From assembly GCA_041672465.1 (NCBI GenBank), contig JBAYZO010000006.1, positions 4,664 through 68,663 on the forward strand: 64,000 nucleotides of DNA. Direction: 5' to 3'. The position numbers and the translations under genes are program-made. Source of the stretch: UBA1206 sp041672465. Its GTDB lineage: Bacteria > Bacillota > Clostridia > Oscillospirales > CAG-382. A model generated the notes under the pieces. That model saw only the letters and a list, made by a program, of their open reading frames with translations, ran no database searches and was not told the DNA's origin. Shown here piece after piece: positions 18,747-27,776 of the stretch. Position 1 is the stretch's first letter. Each line of letters opens with the position of its first letter.

Positions 18747-21167
18747 TTATGAGTAAACCTTGCCGCCGCCGGAAACATATGCGTCCCAGCCGGTGTCATC
18801 ATAGTTATAGGTGAGGAAACGAATCCCGCCGTAACCGTACATGATGTTATATTCGGTGGTGGCATATTTTATTTTGTTTGAATAAGCGGAAACCGTTGCA
18901 AGACTGGTGAGAACGATAAAGTGGTATCCCTTGATGAGGTTATACTCAAGCGCGGCGAGTATTGTAAGCATTTTGCTGTAGTCGCCGGTGGTGCTGTAGT
19001 TGTCCCCGCCCGGGTTAATGGATATCGCCCATTCTTGGTAGGTTCTTGTTACGTCCTTGCCGTTAAGTTTGATCGTGACCGTTTCGGTCGTCGGGTCAAA
19101 ACCGCACTGTTCGTGAATGGTGTTGACATGGCTCGGGTCGGTGTAGACGCGTATGAGCGCGAAAGGATAGAAAGAGGCCCCGCCCCACGCGCCCATCGCC
19201 ATTTCGTTAACGCCGTTTGCCACGTCGTCATACCTGTTGGGGGACGTGGTGTAGGTAATTTTGATCTTACCCTCAAACGGAGTGTCTTTAGTAGCTTCGT
19301 CGATGTAGCCCTGGATAAGGGTGTTTCTTATAGACTGTTCATCGGTCAAAGACTCGTTGGCGCCGACCGAGCAGGTGAACTCAAAGACATCGGTATCGGT
19401 GAGGTCGCCCTCTGCTTTCGCTTCAGCGTAAACATCGGCGAACAGAGCCCTCGCTTTTTCGATATCAAAGCCGGTTATGGCGTTATAAGCCTCGTCAAGC
19501 GTGGCGTATTCTTTGCCCTCGCCGTACTCAATACCGTAAACATCGGTGATAACCTTTTTAGCCTCGTCGGATTTTCTGTAAATGGAATCCGGGTCGTTTT
19601 CAACATCATAATAGTACTGAGAATTTATAAGGCCGAGCGCGACTGTTTCGCCGGCGGTGCCCTTTTTGGCGTAGTCCGCTCTGTCAATGGCGAACGACAT
19701 GGCTTCCCTGAACTTATCATACGCGAGAATGACTTTGTTTACCCTCTTGCTGGTGGAGGAAGCGTTGTCGGAAAGCGTCTCAAGCACTTCTTTGTCGGTC
19801 ACAAAGAAGAAACGGTAGGTATAGGTTTCTTCTGTCCTCAAAAGGTTATCGGCAAAGCGATAGGTGTCCATATCCTCGGCGGTGAGCTCGACAGAGTCAA
19901 GTTTGCCGGTGTTGAACAGTTCGAGTTCCGTGTTGTGGTCGGAAATTACCGAGCAAATAATTTTATCGGTGGTGTAATGGCCTTTATGCTTGTCGTCAGA
20001 ATAACCGTACCAGTTAAGGTTTCTTTCAAAAACAATTTCTTTGTCTTTTTCAAAAGAAGAAAGTTTATACGGGCCAAACGACTTGTAGCTGTCAACCGAT
20101 TTGCCGTAAGTGGTGGCGACAAGCTCTCCCACGTCTTTTTTGTTCGCTTCGTATAATTCTTCATAGACAATCCAGTTGGATGTGCCGGCTGTGTTCATAT
20201 AGAACTGGGTGATGGTGTTAAGGGTTATGTAAAGGAACGTGTAGTCGTCTACTACCTTAAAACCAACCTCATCCCAAGTGCCGTCGCCGACCGAGATAAT
20301 GGAGACCGCGAGATAGGTTGACGCGTAAGCGGCGTAGACGGCATCCTGCGCGAGATAGGTTTCAAAGATATATTTGGCGGAAACCCAGTCTTCATCCTCG
20401 CCTTCCGTAACGGCGGCGTCGCGGTACATGGTGTCGTCGTTAATGTTGACAAAGTTAGGGCAGGCGTTGCCTTCCTCGTCGACACAGCCTTCACCGTCAA
20501 GACCCCAGAATTTCCACATATCGACAAAAACATCTTCGTCTTCGGCTTCTTCGGCAAAATCATAACCGGCGTCGCCAAGCGCTTTGTATGACACCGCCGG
20601 GCCGCCGGAGTAGTAGCTGAACGCGCCGTAAATGGCGGCGTCGCCGGAAAAATAGTTGTTTGCTCTGTAGTTTTTCATTGCCGGGTCAAGCAGGGCTTTG
20701 AGCGAATACTCATAAGTAGCCGCGTTAATAACCGTGCCGTCTTCCCATTTCGCGTTTTTGTTTAACTTATAAAGCCAAACGCGTCCGGTGTCCTCTTCGT
20801 CAATGTCCCAATCCGCAAGGTCGATGTCGTAATCCGCGGCGTTGGCGGTGACGTCTTTGATATCGTCGGCCATTTCAAAATTCCACTTAAAAGTTTCATT
20901 TTCCTTGTCGTAAATGGCGTCGACAAATCCCATTTCCGCGTAATCCGAGATATAACGATCCCCGTTTGTTTCCCAGGTATGCGGGTTCCAGTTCTGCGGG
21001 TTAGCTCCGATGTATTCGCGAAGTGTATAGTCTTTTTCATCGTCTATTCCGCTTTTACCGGGTGTCTCGCTTTTAGTGCCGTCCGATCCGCCGCCGCAAG
21101 CGCTGAGCGCTACCATGGCGAATACAAAAAGCAGCGATAAAGCGAGCGCAAGTACCTTCTTGTACAT
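18747..21167 (-). CDS. oppA: Oligopeptide-binding lipoprotein OppA, oversized
   Basis: Extracytoplasmic peptide-binding protein (SBP family 5) of 806 residues; typical members have about 520-600. A signal peptide ends in the lipobox VALSACGGG, so Cys 24 or so is lipid-anchored. The WLYKLNKNAKWEDGTVINAA region is the usual domain I motif and the DYTFLYITL and KSFGPYKLSSFEK regions also fit. Acidic residues are abundant. AAGGAGGT lies six bases before ATG 21167. It is the promoter-proximal gene of the opp operon, separated from oppB by a stem-loop. Confidence 0.92.
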   Translation of the reverse strand: MYKKVLALALSLLFVFAMVALSACGGGSDGTKSETPGKSGIDDEKDYTLREYIGANPQNWNPHTWETNGDRYISDYAEMGFVDAIYDKENETFKWNFEMADDIKDVTANAADYDIDLADWDIDEEDTGRVWLYKLNKNAKWEDGTVINAATYEYSLKALLDPAMKNYRANNYFSGDAAIYGAFSYYSGGPAVSYKALGDAGYDFAEEAEDEDVFVDMWKFWGLDGEGCVDEEGNACPNFVNINDDTMYRDAAVTEGEDEDWVSAKYIFETYLAQDAVYAAYASTYLAVSIISVGDGTWDEVGFKVVDDYTFLYITLNTITQFYMNTAGTSNWIVYEELYEANKKDVGELVATTYGKSVDSYKSFGPYKLSSFEKDKEIVFERNLNWYGYSDDKHKGHYTTDKIICSVISDHNTELELFNTGKLDSVELTAEDMDTYRFADNLLRTEETYTYRFFFVTDKEVLETLSDNASSTSKRVNKVILAYDKFREAMSFAIDRADYAKKGTAGETVALGLINSQYYYDVENDPDSIYRKSDEAKKVITDVYGIEYGEGKEYATLDEAYNAITGFDIEKARALFADVYAEAKAEGDLTDTDVFEFTCSVGANESLTDEQSIRNTLIQGYIDEATKDTPFEGKIKITYTTSPNRYDDVANGVNEMAMGAWGGASFYPFALIRVYTDPSHVNTIHEQCGFDPTTETVTIKLNGKDVTRTYQEWAISINPGGDNYSTTGDYSKMLTILAALEYNLIKGYHFIVLTSLATVSAYSNKIKYATTEYNIMYGYGGIRFLTYNYDDTGWDAYVSGGGKVYS

Positions 21168-21239
21168 AATTTACCTCCTTAAATTTTACGAAAAAATCGT
21201 TTTCGCATTGAAATATAGCAGACATACTAATGTAAGATG

Positions 21240-21267
21240 ATTATAACATAAAAAACTGCCTTGTCAA
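21240..21267 (-). promoter_or_regulatory. Sigma-A promoter of the opp operon
   Basis: On the minus strand TTGACA (21267-21262), 16-base spacer, TATAAT (21245-21240), giving a leader of about 65 bases before oppA. Confidence 0.8.
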
Positions 21268-21422
21268 GCAAATATTTGTGCAAAACTCATATTTTGTGCT
21301 TTATTATTAATAATAAAGCCCCAAAGCGCAACTTTTTTAGTCTTTGCGACATAAATATAAAAACCGATACTTTTGGTTGCGCAACCGTATTTTGACGCGA
21401 AACGTCGAAAAAGCAAATAGGT

Positions 21423-22754
21423 TCAGCCGTAAAGGGCCTGATCCGCGTTCCATTCGGAAAGTATGTAAATGACATAGTCGGCGTTGTATCTCACAATATT
21501 ATTAACGCTGTATGTGTAATCCCACATTTTCTGGAACAGAGTGTTGTTCAGGTTCCCCGCTATGAGGTCGGTCAGCTGGGTGCCGTAAGAGTCGCGGATA
21601 ACAATGGCGTTCGGCAGTTCGGGGCGGTTCGCGGCGATAAAATGCCGATAGGTGACCTCCTCGCTGTAAACCCCGGTCTCTTTAAAGCGTTTTCGCTCTA
21701 CCCCCGTCACGTCCGTTTTCATCGACCTGAAAAAGCTGTACTCAAGGCAGTCGGAATCGAAAAACCCCGGCGTGAGATACACGGGGGACGTCATTTTTAA
21801 ATAGTTGAGCATATCCCCGGTTTTAAAATACCCCGAATACCAGTCAAAATAATCAAAGTCATACGGGGCGGCGGAGGGAAAATCCTCTTTGATTATGCCG
21901 AACAGCTCGCGATAAGCGACAAACGCCCCGTACTCTGTCCAGTGGCTGTCGGTTTTATAGTACAGCGGAAGCTCGTCATACTTATGGAGGGTAAAAACCT
22001 CGTCAAGGTCAATCGCCACCGCGCCGCCCTTGCGTATCGCCTCTATAATAAGCTGCCGCTTTGTCTTCCCCGCTCCCTGCGCGTATTCATCCGGGACAAG
22101 CTCGGGGTAGATTGAAATAACCGACGGCGCTATTATATATATGATTTTTGTGTTCATCCCGTTATTTTTCAATTCGTTAACTCGTGTTTTTATTCGGTTT
22201 GTAAGAGAGTTCAGAGCCGATTCTGAGGGGAGGTTTTGCCTTTTAAAATCCCTAAGGCATTTTTCATAGAAAAACTGAAAATTCCCCCCCGCCACCACGC
22301 CCTCGGCGTCGCCCGGACGGGTTGGCGGCTTGCCGTACAGGGTTTCGCCCTCCGCCCTTACGCCGCCGATTTCTTGGGTAAGCGTTGTTTCAAGACCGCT
22401 TGAATATTTCACCCGCACCGAAAACCACCCGTAAAACGACTGCGAAAAGACGCTTTGCCCGTCAGAGGTAACCGCCCTTACAACCGCGCCGTCCTCGCAG
22501 GTCCCCACCATCACGGCGTAGGGGCTTTGGTCATAGGCGAAATACATAACCGAAACAGGCGTTATAACCGGGGTTGGTATATCGGAACTCATATTGCTGT
22601 TCTCACTCTCGCCGCTTTGGCCGCTTTCGCTTTCCTCGCCGTTTTGGTTTGAGATTTCTTCCTCAGACGACAGGTCATCTGAGGAAGACGGGCAGGAACA
22701 AAGAAAAACCGACATTATAAGCGCCAAAGCGCAAATTACTAACCTCTTTAGCAT
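21423..22754 (-). CDS. AlgX/DHHW-like SGNH-fold lipoprotein
   Basis: A 443-residue exported lipoprotein: signal peptide ending FLCSC, a Ser/Glu-rich linker (about 22-55), a small beta domain, then an AlgX/AlgJ-like SGNH catalytic domain. The DxH catalytic motif is TDSHWTEYGAF and the nucleophile Ser sits in IRDSYGTQL. The family transfers acetyl groups on extracellular polysaccharides, usually with an MBOAT partner; no MBOAT gene is in the window. It is a paralogue of the protein at 56107, with the same motifs and the same RYNAD-VIYI C-terminus. The start ATG 22754 directly precedes the signal peptide. Confidence 0.75.
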   Translation of the reverse strand: MLKRLVICALALIMSVFLCSCPSSSDDLSSEEEISNQNGEESESGQSGESENSNMSSDIPTPVITPVSVMYFAYDQSPYAVMVGTCEDGAVVRAVTSDGQSVFSQSFYGWFSVRVKYSSGLETTLTQEIGGVRAEGETLYGKPPTRPGDAEGVVAGGNFQFFYEKCLRDFKRQNLPSESALNSLTNRIKTRVNELKNNGMNTKIIYIIAPSVISIYPELVPDEYAQGAGKTKRQLIIEAIRKGGAVAIDLDEVFTLHKYDELPLYYKTDSHWTEYGAFVAYRELFGIIKEDFPSAAPYDFDYFDWYSGYFKTGDMLNYLKMTSPVYLTPGFFDSDCLEYSFFRSMKTDVTGVERKRFKETGVYSEEVTYRHFIAANRPELPNAIVIRDSYGTQLTDLIAGNLNNTLFQKMWDYTYSVNNIVRYNADYVIYILSEWNADQALYG

Positions 22755-22807
22755 TATGTAAACAACCTTAAAAATAAAATTTTCCGCTTATCGGGAACAA
22801 AACATTT

Positions 22808-23680
22808 TTAAAAATAGCGGGTTTCATGGCAAAGCGAGATAAAATCGCTGTCTTCGCTCTTGCCGCCGCCAAGCCGCGATACCCCGATACTTTTGATGTT
22901 CGCCGCCTGAACCGACCAGACATAGTCTAACTTATCCTCGCTCCAAGGCAGGCCGTCTATTTCAAGGTTGTCAAAAGATCCTTTTAAAAACGTGGAGTCG
23001 GGGATATCGTCTTCCCCCTTGCCGGTTCGCGGGACAAGGGAAATAAACCTGACAAGCCGCGCCAGCGGTCTTCCGTTTTCTCTCACAAACACTTCCCCCG
23101 CTTTGTTTTCCAAAACCGCGACAATCTCGCCGATTACGCTTTTGTCCTCGCTTAAAAAGCGGTAAGCACATTCCACTATATCGCTTTTTTCGTCGCAAAG
23201 CCCGATATTTAGCTCGGTTTCAAAATAAACCGCGTTTTTATAGTTGTCGGTGTTAAACCCCGCGATATCCTTATATGTAAGCCCCTTTGGCGTTCCGAGT
23301 CCGAAATCGCACAAAAACGCCGCCCAGACGTCTTTTTCCTGGTTATTGCAAAGCCCGGTGTCAATATGCCAGAGCCTGCCGCCGGATATAAAGCCCAAGC
23401 ACAAATACGCGTTGCGGCAGGGCGCGCCGCCACGGTCGCGGCGGTTGATTTTAAGCCCTCTCAAATCGACAAGCGCCTTTGTCCGTGAATACATATTTGT
23501 ATAGGGGCCATGCGCGTAGTAATGCGCGCCCGCCCTGTCTTCCACAATGCACTTTATATGCTCGCCGAAGCCCACCTCGCGCCCGAGCCGGCTCTCATAA
23601 CTTTTATAGATATAGCCGTCCACGTTCCCGCTGACGACAAATCCGCCGCTTGTTACGCCGTCGTAATTTTTATCCGCCAT
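22808..23680 (-). CDS. Hypothetical protein, 290 residues
   Basis: Not recognised. A soluble protein without signal peptide or membrane segment; the composition and alternating hydrophobic strands suggest a beta-rich fold (for example LWHIDTGLCNN and AVYFETELNIGL). GGGAGG precedes ATG 23680 at good spacing, so it is translated. It lies between the glyA 3' hairpin and the AlgX-like gene on the same strand, with about 50 bases to the latter, and may be co-transcribed with it. No conserved catalytic motif was found. Confidence 0.6.
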   Translation of the reverse strand: MADKNYDGVTSGGFVVSGNVDGYIYKSYESRLGREVGFGEHIKCIVEDRAGAHYYAHGPYTNMYSRTKALVDLRGLKINRRDRGGAPCRNAYLCLGFISGGRLWHIDTGLCNNQEKDVWAAFLCDFGLGTPKGLTYKDIAGFNTDNYKNAVYFETELNIGLCDEKSDIVECAYRFLSEDKSVIGEIVAVLENKAGEVFVRENGRPLARLVRFISLVPRTGKGEDDIPDSTFLKGSFDNLEIDGLPWSEDKLDYVWSVQAANIKSIGVSRLGGGKSEDSDFISLCHETRYF

Positions 23681-23714
23681 TGTTTGCCTCCCTTAAAAAA
23701 TATTGTTAAATACA

Positions 23715-23757
23715 ACAAGGCGTTTGCCTGTTTTAGCAACGTTTGCATACGCCTTGT
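23715..23757 (-). terminator. Inverted repeat downstream of glyA
   Basis: ACAAGGCGT pairs with ACGCCTTGT across a 25-base loop, directly after the glyA stop. The T-rich tract beyond it is short, so termination efficiency is uncertain. Confidence 0.5.
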
Positions 23758-23769
23758 CGAAAATGTTAT

Positions 23770-25008
23770 TCAGTTATAAATAGGGAACTTTTCGCAAAGC
23801 TCTTTTACCCCCGAAAGGATTGCCGATTTGTTTTTTTCGTAATCTCGCGCGGCAAGCCCCATCCATTCGGCTATCATCGCCATTTCGCCTTTTCCGAACC
23901 CCCGCGAGGTGACGGCGGGAGTGCCGACTCTCAGCCCGCTTGTGACGGTGGGGAGCTGGGGGTCGTCGGGGATGGCGTTTTTGTTGGCGGTGATATGCAC
24001 ATCGTCAAGATTTTTCTCATAAACCTTGCCGGTGACGCCAAAACGCCGCAGGTCAAGGAGGATCAAATGGTTGTCGGTGCCGCCGGAAACAAGGTCAAAG
24101 CCGTTTTCCGCAAGTCTTTCGGCAAGCGAAGACGCGTTTTCAACTATATGTTTCTGGTAAGATTTAAACTCGTCGGTGAGCGCCTCGCCGAAAGCCACCG
24201 CCTTGGCGGCGATTATATGCATGAGCGGCCCGCCCTGAGTGCCGGGGAAGAGCGCCTTGTCGATTTTCTTTCCAAGCTCTTCCTTGCAGAGTATCAGCCC
24301 GCCTCTTGGGCCGCGGAGCGTCTTGTGGGTTGTGGTGGTCACCACATCGGCATAGGGAACCGGATTCGGGTGAAGCCCTGCCGCCACAAGCCCCGCTATG
24401 TGAGCCATATCCACCATAAGGTAGGCGCCGGCCTTTCGGGCGATCTCGCCGCAGCGCTTAAAGTCAATCACCCGCGGATACGCCGACGCGCCCGCGAGAA
24501 TAAGCTTTGGCTTGTGTTTTACGGCAAGGCGTTCCATTTCGTCATAGTCAATCCGCCGGTCGGCCTTGTCAACGCCGTACGGGACAATATTAAAATATTT
24601 ACCCGAGATATTCACGGGAGAGCCGTGGGAGAGATGCCCGCCGTGGGCGAGCGACATCGACAGCACCGTGTCGCCGGGAGTCAGCAGCGCGAAAAAAACC
24701 GCGAGGTTGGCGTTCGCGCCGCTGTGGGGCTGAACGTTGGCGTGCTCGGCGCCGAAAAGCACTTTCGCCCGATCCCGCGCTATGTTCTCAACTATATCCA
24801 CATACTGGCACCCGCCGTAATACCTCGCCGCCGGGTAGCCCTCGGCGTATTTGTTGGTCAGCACGCTCCCGGCCGCAAGCAGCACTGCTTTTGACACGAT
24901 GTTTTCAGAGGCGATAAGCTCGATATTATAGCGCTGCCTTTGCATTTCAAGTTCGCAGGCGTCATAAACCTCGGCGTCATAATTTTTTAACTCGTCAAAA
25001 AAGAACAT
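23770..25008 (-). CDS. glyA: Serine hydroxymethyltransferase
   Basis: PLP enzyme interconverting serine and glycine with tetrahydrofolate, 412 residues, normal length. N-terminal LIASENIVSKAV motif, HGGHLSHG, DMAHIAGLVAAG, and the PLP lysine in TTTTHKTLRGPRGG. ATG 25008 follows a G-rich GTGGGGGT at good spacing; an in-frame ATG 18 bases earlier lacks one. It has its own promoter and a 3' inverted repeat, so it is probably monocistronic. Confidence 0.96.
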   Translation of the reverse strand: MFFFDELKNYDAEVYDACELEMQRQRYNIELIASENIVSKAVLLAAGSVLTNKYAEGYPAARYYGGCQYVDIVENIARDRAKVLFGAEHANVQPHSGANANLAVFFALLTPGDTVLSMSLAHGGHLSHGSPVNISGKYFNIVPYGVDKADRRIDYDEMERLAVKHKPKLILAGASAYPRVIDFKRCGEIARKAGAYLMVDMAHIAGLVAAGLHPNPVPYADVVTTTTHKTLRGPRGGLILCKEELGKKIDKALFPGTQGGPLMHIIAAKAVAFGEALTDEFKSYQKHIVENASSLAERLAENGFDLVSGGTDNHLILLDLRRFGVTGKVYEKNLDDVHITANKNAIPDDPQLPTVTSGLRVGTPAVTSRGFGKGEMAMIAEWMGLAARDYEKNKSAILSGVKELCEKFPIYN

Positions 25009-25066
25009 TAAATACCCCCACAGCATATAGCATTAAATTTTGTCGCGGCTTTTAAAGCCGTTGTCA

Positions 25067-25095
25067 ATTATATAACAAGTTCCCCGATTTGTAAA
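25067..25095 (-). promoter_or_regulatory. Sigma-A promoter of glyA with 5'-end hairpin
   Basis: TTTACA (25095-25090), 17-base spacer, TATAAT (25072-25067) on the minus strand. The transcript should begin within about ten bases of a perfect 7-bp stem (CGGCTTT/AAAGCCG, 25046-25060), which would sit at the mRNA 5' end and may protect it. Confidence 0.65.
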
Positions 25096-25153
25096 TAGCC
25101 CAAGGCAATTATAAAAGACTTTGGTTAAATTTATAAAGCTTTGCGCGTTGACT

Positions 25154-26527
25154 TTAGCGGGTGAGCTCCCAGTAAAAGCCTATCTCCCCCGTCGGCGGTG
25201 AAATAAAAGTTATGGTTATCTCGGTCGCGTCGGCGGTGGCGTAGTACTGGGCTTTCGCGGCGCCCGAAGTCGACGGCGTCAGGATAACGGTTTTCGGAAC
25301 GGCTTTTAAGGAATGTTTGATTTTATACACGGTCTTTTCCCCCGTCGCGCCAAAGCTGAAACTGCCGCTGACTCTGTCGTTATACACATATGTTCCGGTT
25401 CGGTCATACACCTGAAGGTTTGTTATGGCGAGAACCGAGTTTTTATCCGAAGGAGATTTTATTCCGTCGTCGTTAACCACCGTGCAGGAATCAAGCGTCA
25501 CCACGCCGACGGCGTTTGTCGCGTCGAGTAAAAAGTAATTTTTATTGTCGGCGGTCGAGTTAAGCATACAGTCGCGGAAGGTCAGGTTCATAACCCGCGT
25601 TCCGGTGTTGGTGATGTTCAGTATGCCATGAGAGGCGTTTTCAAACCATGTTCCGACAAAATTTGTCGGCCTTGTCCCGCCTTTTTTGGGGATAAGTATA
25701 TCGGTGACGTTCGAGGCGAAGATCCCGCCTATGACATGAACGCCGTCAAAGGATTCGCCGTTGAGGTAGTCGAGCACAAGCCCCGCCTCGCAGGTGGCTA
25801 TTCTCGGGTGGATAATTATGTTGCCCGAGCCGTACAGGTGAAGCCCGTATGTGCAGCTTGAGCAAAACACGTTTTCAAACATACAGTCGAAGATTCCAAC
25901 CCCCGACGGTTCCGCGCCGCCGTCAATTCCGCAGTATATCCCCGAAAAAACAAGGTTTTTAAACGTGCCGATGGCGGAATTATATTTGTCAAGCGTAGAG
26001 CCACCCAAAATACCCGTTACCCCGCTCACGCCCGAGGACAGGAAAAAGAAGTTTTCGATATCCGTTCCCCAAAGCGCCTCGTTTGAGGTGTCTATCATCG
26101 GTGAATCGGGGTTCCCCGCCCAAATAAGCCTTGTCGACCACATTCCCTCGCCCGTAAGGGAGACTTTCGCCTTTTTTACAAGAGTTGACTTTAAAGTATA
26201 GCTCCCCGACGGGAAATAGACAACCCCTCCGCCCGACGCCGCGCAGGCGTCGATTGCGGACTGAATAGCCCCCGAGTCGTCCAACCCGTTCCCTTTCGCG
26301 CCGTAGTCAAGGATATTGTGCGCCGTCATTACGTTTTTGGCTTTTTCGTATATCACTTTCGGCTCCTCGCTTGTTTTTTCTTTTTCCGAGCTTTCGTTGC
26401 TTCCGCTGTTTTCAAATGAACTTGCCGATTCCCCGCTGTTTGTTCCCCCGCCGGCGCAGGAGGTAAAAGCCGCGAAGAGAAGCGCGGCGATAAGAGAAAC
26501 GGAAATAAAAAGTATTTTCTTTTTCAT
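25154..26527 (-). CDS. Lipoprotein with pectate-lyase-like right-handed beta-helix
   Basis: A 457-residue exported lipoprotein: signal peptide with lipobox FTSCAGG, Ser/Glu-rich linker, then the classic beta-helix start NILDYGAKGNGLDDSGAIQ and GGGVVYFPSGSY seen in pectate-lyase-3 and phage tailspike folds, with many short Gly/Asn-rich coils to the C-terminus. The second ATG (26527) is chosen because AAGGGATGG lies 8 bases upstream. It is the last of three genes (27777, 26571, 25154) that look like a carbohydrate-related unit. Activity on a polysaccharide is inferred from fold and context; no catalytic residues are assigned. Confidence 0.75.
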   Translation of the reverse strand: MKKKILFISVSLIAALLFAAFTSCAGGGTNSGESASSFENSGSNESSEKEKTSEEPKVIYEKAKNVMTAHNILDYGAKGNGLDDSGAIQSAIDACAASGGGVVYFPSGSYTLKSTLVKKAKVSLTGEGMWSTRLIWAGNPDSPMIDTSNEALWGTDIENFFFLSSGVSGVTGILGGSTLDKYNSAIGTFKNLVFSGIYCGIDGGAEPSGVGIFDCMFENVFCSSCTYGLHLYGSGNIIIHPRIATCEAGLVLDYLNGESFDGVHVIGGIFASNVTDILIPKKGGTRPTNFVGTWFENASHGILNITNTGTRVMNLTFRDCMLNSTADNKNYFLLDATNAVGVVTLDSCTVVNDDGIKSPSDKNSVLAITNLQVYDRTGTYVYNDRVSGSFSFGATGEKTVYKIKHSLKAVPKTVILTPSTSGAAKAQYYATADATEITITFISPPTGEIGFYWELTR

Positions 26528-26570
26528 TAATAAAACCATCCCTTAATTAATACGTTAATCAATCTAACCG

Positions 26571-27764
26571 CTAACCTTTTGTTTTTTCACCGGCGGTAAT
26601 TCGGTTTACCCCAAGAAGACCGTCCATTATATTCGAGCAGCACCAGCCGGTGTAAACCGAATACATTCCGCCCTCGTCTATGGTGTTGTTTTGGTTTGCT
26701 CTCCCCTCCCAGCGCTTTGAGACCGGGTTATACGAGCCGCGCCACGCGCCGTCCCACAGTTTGCTCTCGCCCTCGCACTGGACGGACACCAAAAAGTCGG
26801 CCAGCTTTACCGCGGCGCGCTTGTATTCGTCTCTGCCGGTCAGATCAAACGCCTCGTTAAGCCCCATGAGCGCAAAGCCTTGGGTATAGACAAGGTCGCA
26901 TATAAACATATTGCTCTGGAGCGACGCGGTCTTGCCCTCCTCGTCGGAATTCATTATCCCGCCGCTCTCATGCTGAAGCGACATTACATAATCTGCCGCT
27001 TTTTCAAAGGCGTTTTTATAAACGTCGGATTTAATATACTTAAGTATTCTCGCGAGACAAAACACGGCGATTGACGCTTCGGAGGAGGCGGGCCGCCAGT
27101 CTTCTCTTTTCATAAGTTCATATGAAGTGGTAAATCTGCCGTTTTCCTTTTGGAGCGGGAGTACATAACCAAGCGCCAAAACCGCGCTTGACTTATATTT
27201 TTCTTCCCCCGTCAGCCCATAGCACATGGCGAGCCCCGCCGCGAGCCAAAACACAAAGCAGGGGCCTTTATAGGGGCTTTGGGTGACGCCGTTGTCGTAC
27301 CGCATGAAAAAGCCCTGCGGGCGCTGGATACTCATCCAGTGGTTCGCGAGCTTTAGGGCGGCTTCTTTCAGCCTTTCGTCGCCGGAAATTTCAAACATAT
27401 CCAAAAGCGCGATAAGCACCTTGCCGTTGTCGTTCTGCCACCTCGCCTGACCGTTGTTCGCGAGAATTTCGCCGTCGTTTAAAAAGAAGGGGAACGAGCC
27501 GTACCACGCCGACATGGGTTCGTTGTCCTGAACCGAAAGCAGCCAGTTTATAATATTTTCGTATACGTCGGCCGAGCTTTCCCTGCCGCGCTTTAAATAG
27601 GCGCGGGCGATTTCGGAATTGCAGTCGGGGCGGGTCCAGTTAACCCGGCGGTTGACGTCAATTCGGATTCTCTCATACACTCCCACGCTCCCGCGGTTAA
27701 AGGAAAGCATTTGGCTTTCCATCCAGTCAAGGCATTTGTCAACGCTTTTTACATACTTATCCAT
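26571..27764 (-). CDS. Alpha/alpha-toroid glycoside-hydrolase-like protein
   Basis: A 397-residue protein, no signal peptide, built of repeated helical hairpins with the pattern A-x-LA(N/D)-(W/F)-(L/M)-S-(V/I)-Q (about residues 65, 146, 264, 328), typical of six-hairpin glycosidases and uronic-acid epimerase or unsaturated glucuronyl hydrolase relatives. Conserved-looking aromatic and acidic residues are in SAWYGSFPF, GQARWQNDNGK and DEGGMYSVYTGWCCSN. The exact GH family cannot be told from sequence alone. It begins 12 bases after the solute-binding lipoprotein gene and is probably cytoplasmic. Confidence 0.7.
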   Translation of the reverse strand: MDKYVKSVDKCLDWMESQMLSFNRGSVGVYERIRIDVNRRVNWTRPDCNSEIARAYLKRGRESSADVYENIINWLLSVQDNEPMSAWYGSFPFFLNDGEILANNGQARWQNDNGKVLIALLDMFEISGDERLKEAALKLANHWMSIQRPQGFFMRYDNGVTQSPYKGPCFVFWLAAGLAMCYGLTGEEKYKSSAVLALGYVLPLQKENGRFTTSYELMKREDWRPASSEASIAVFCLARILKYIKSDVYKNAFEKAADYVMSLQHESGGIMNSDEEGKTASLQSNMFICDLVYTQGFALMGLNEAFDLTGRDEYKRAAVKLADFLVSVQCEGESKLWDGAWRGSYNPVSKRWEGRANQNNTIDEGGMYSVYTGWCCSNIMDGLLGVNRITAGEKTKG

Positions 27765-27776
27765 TTTGCACTTCCT

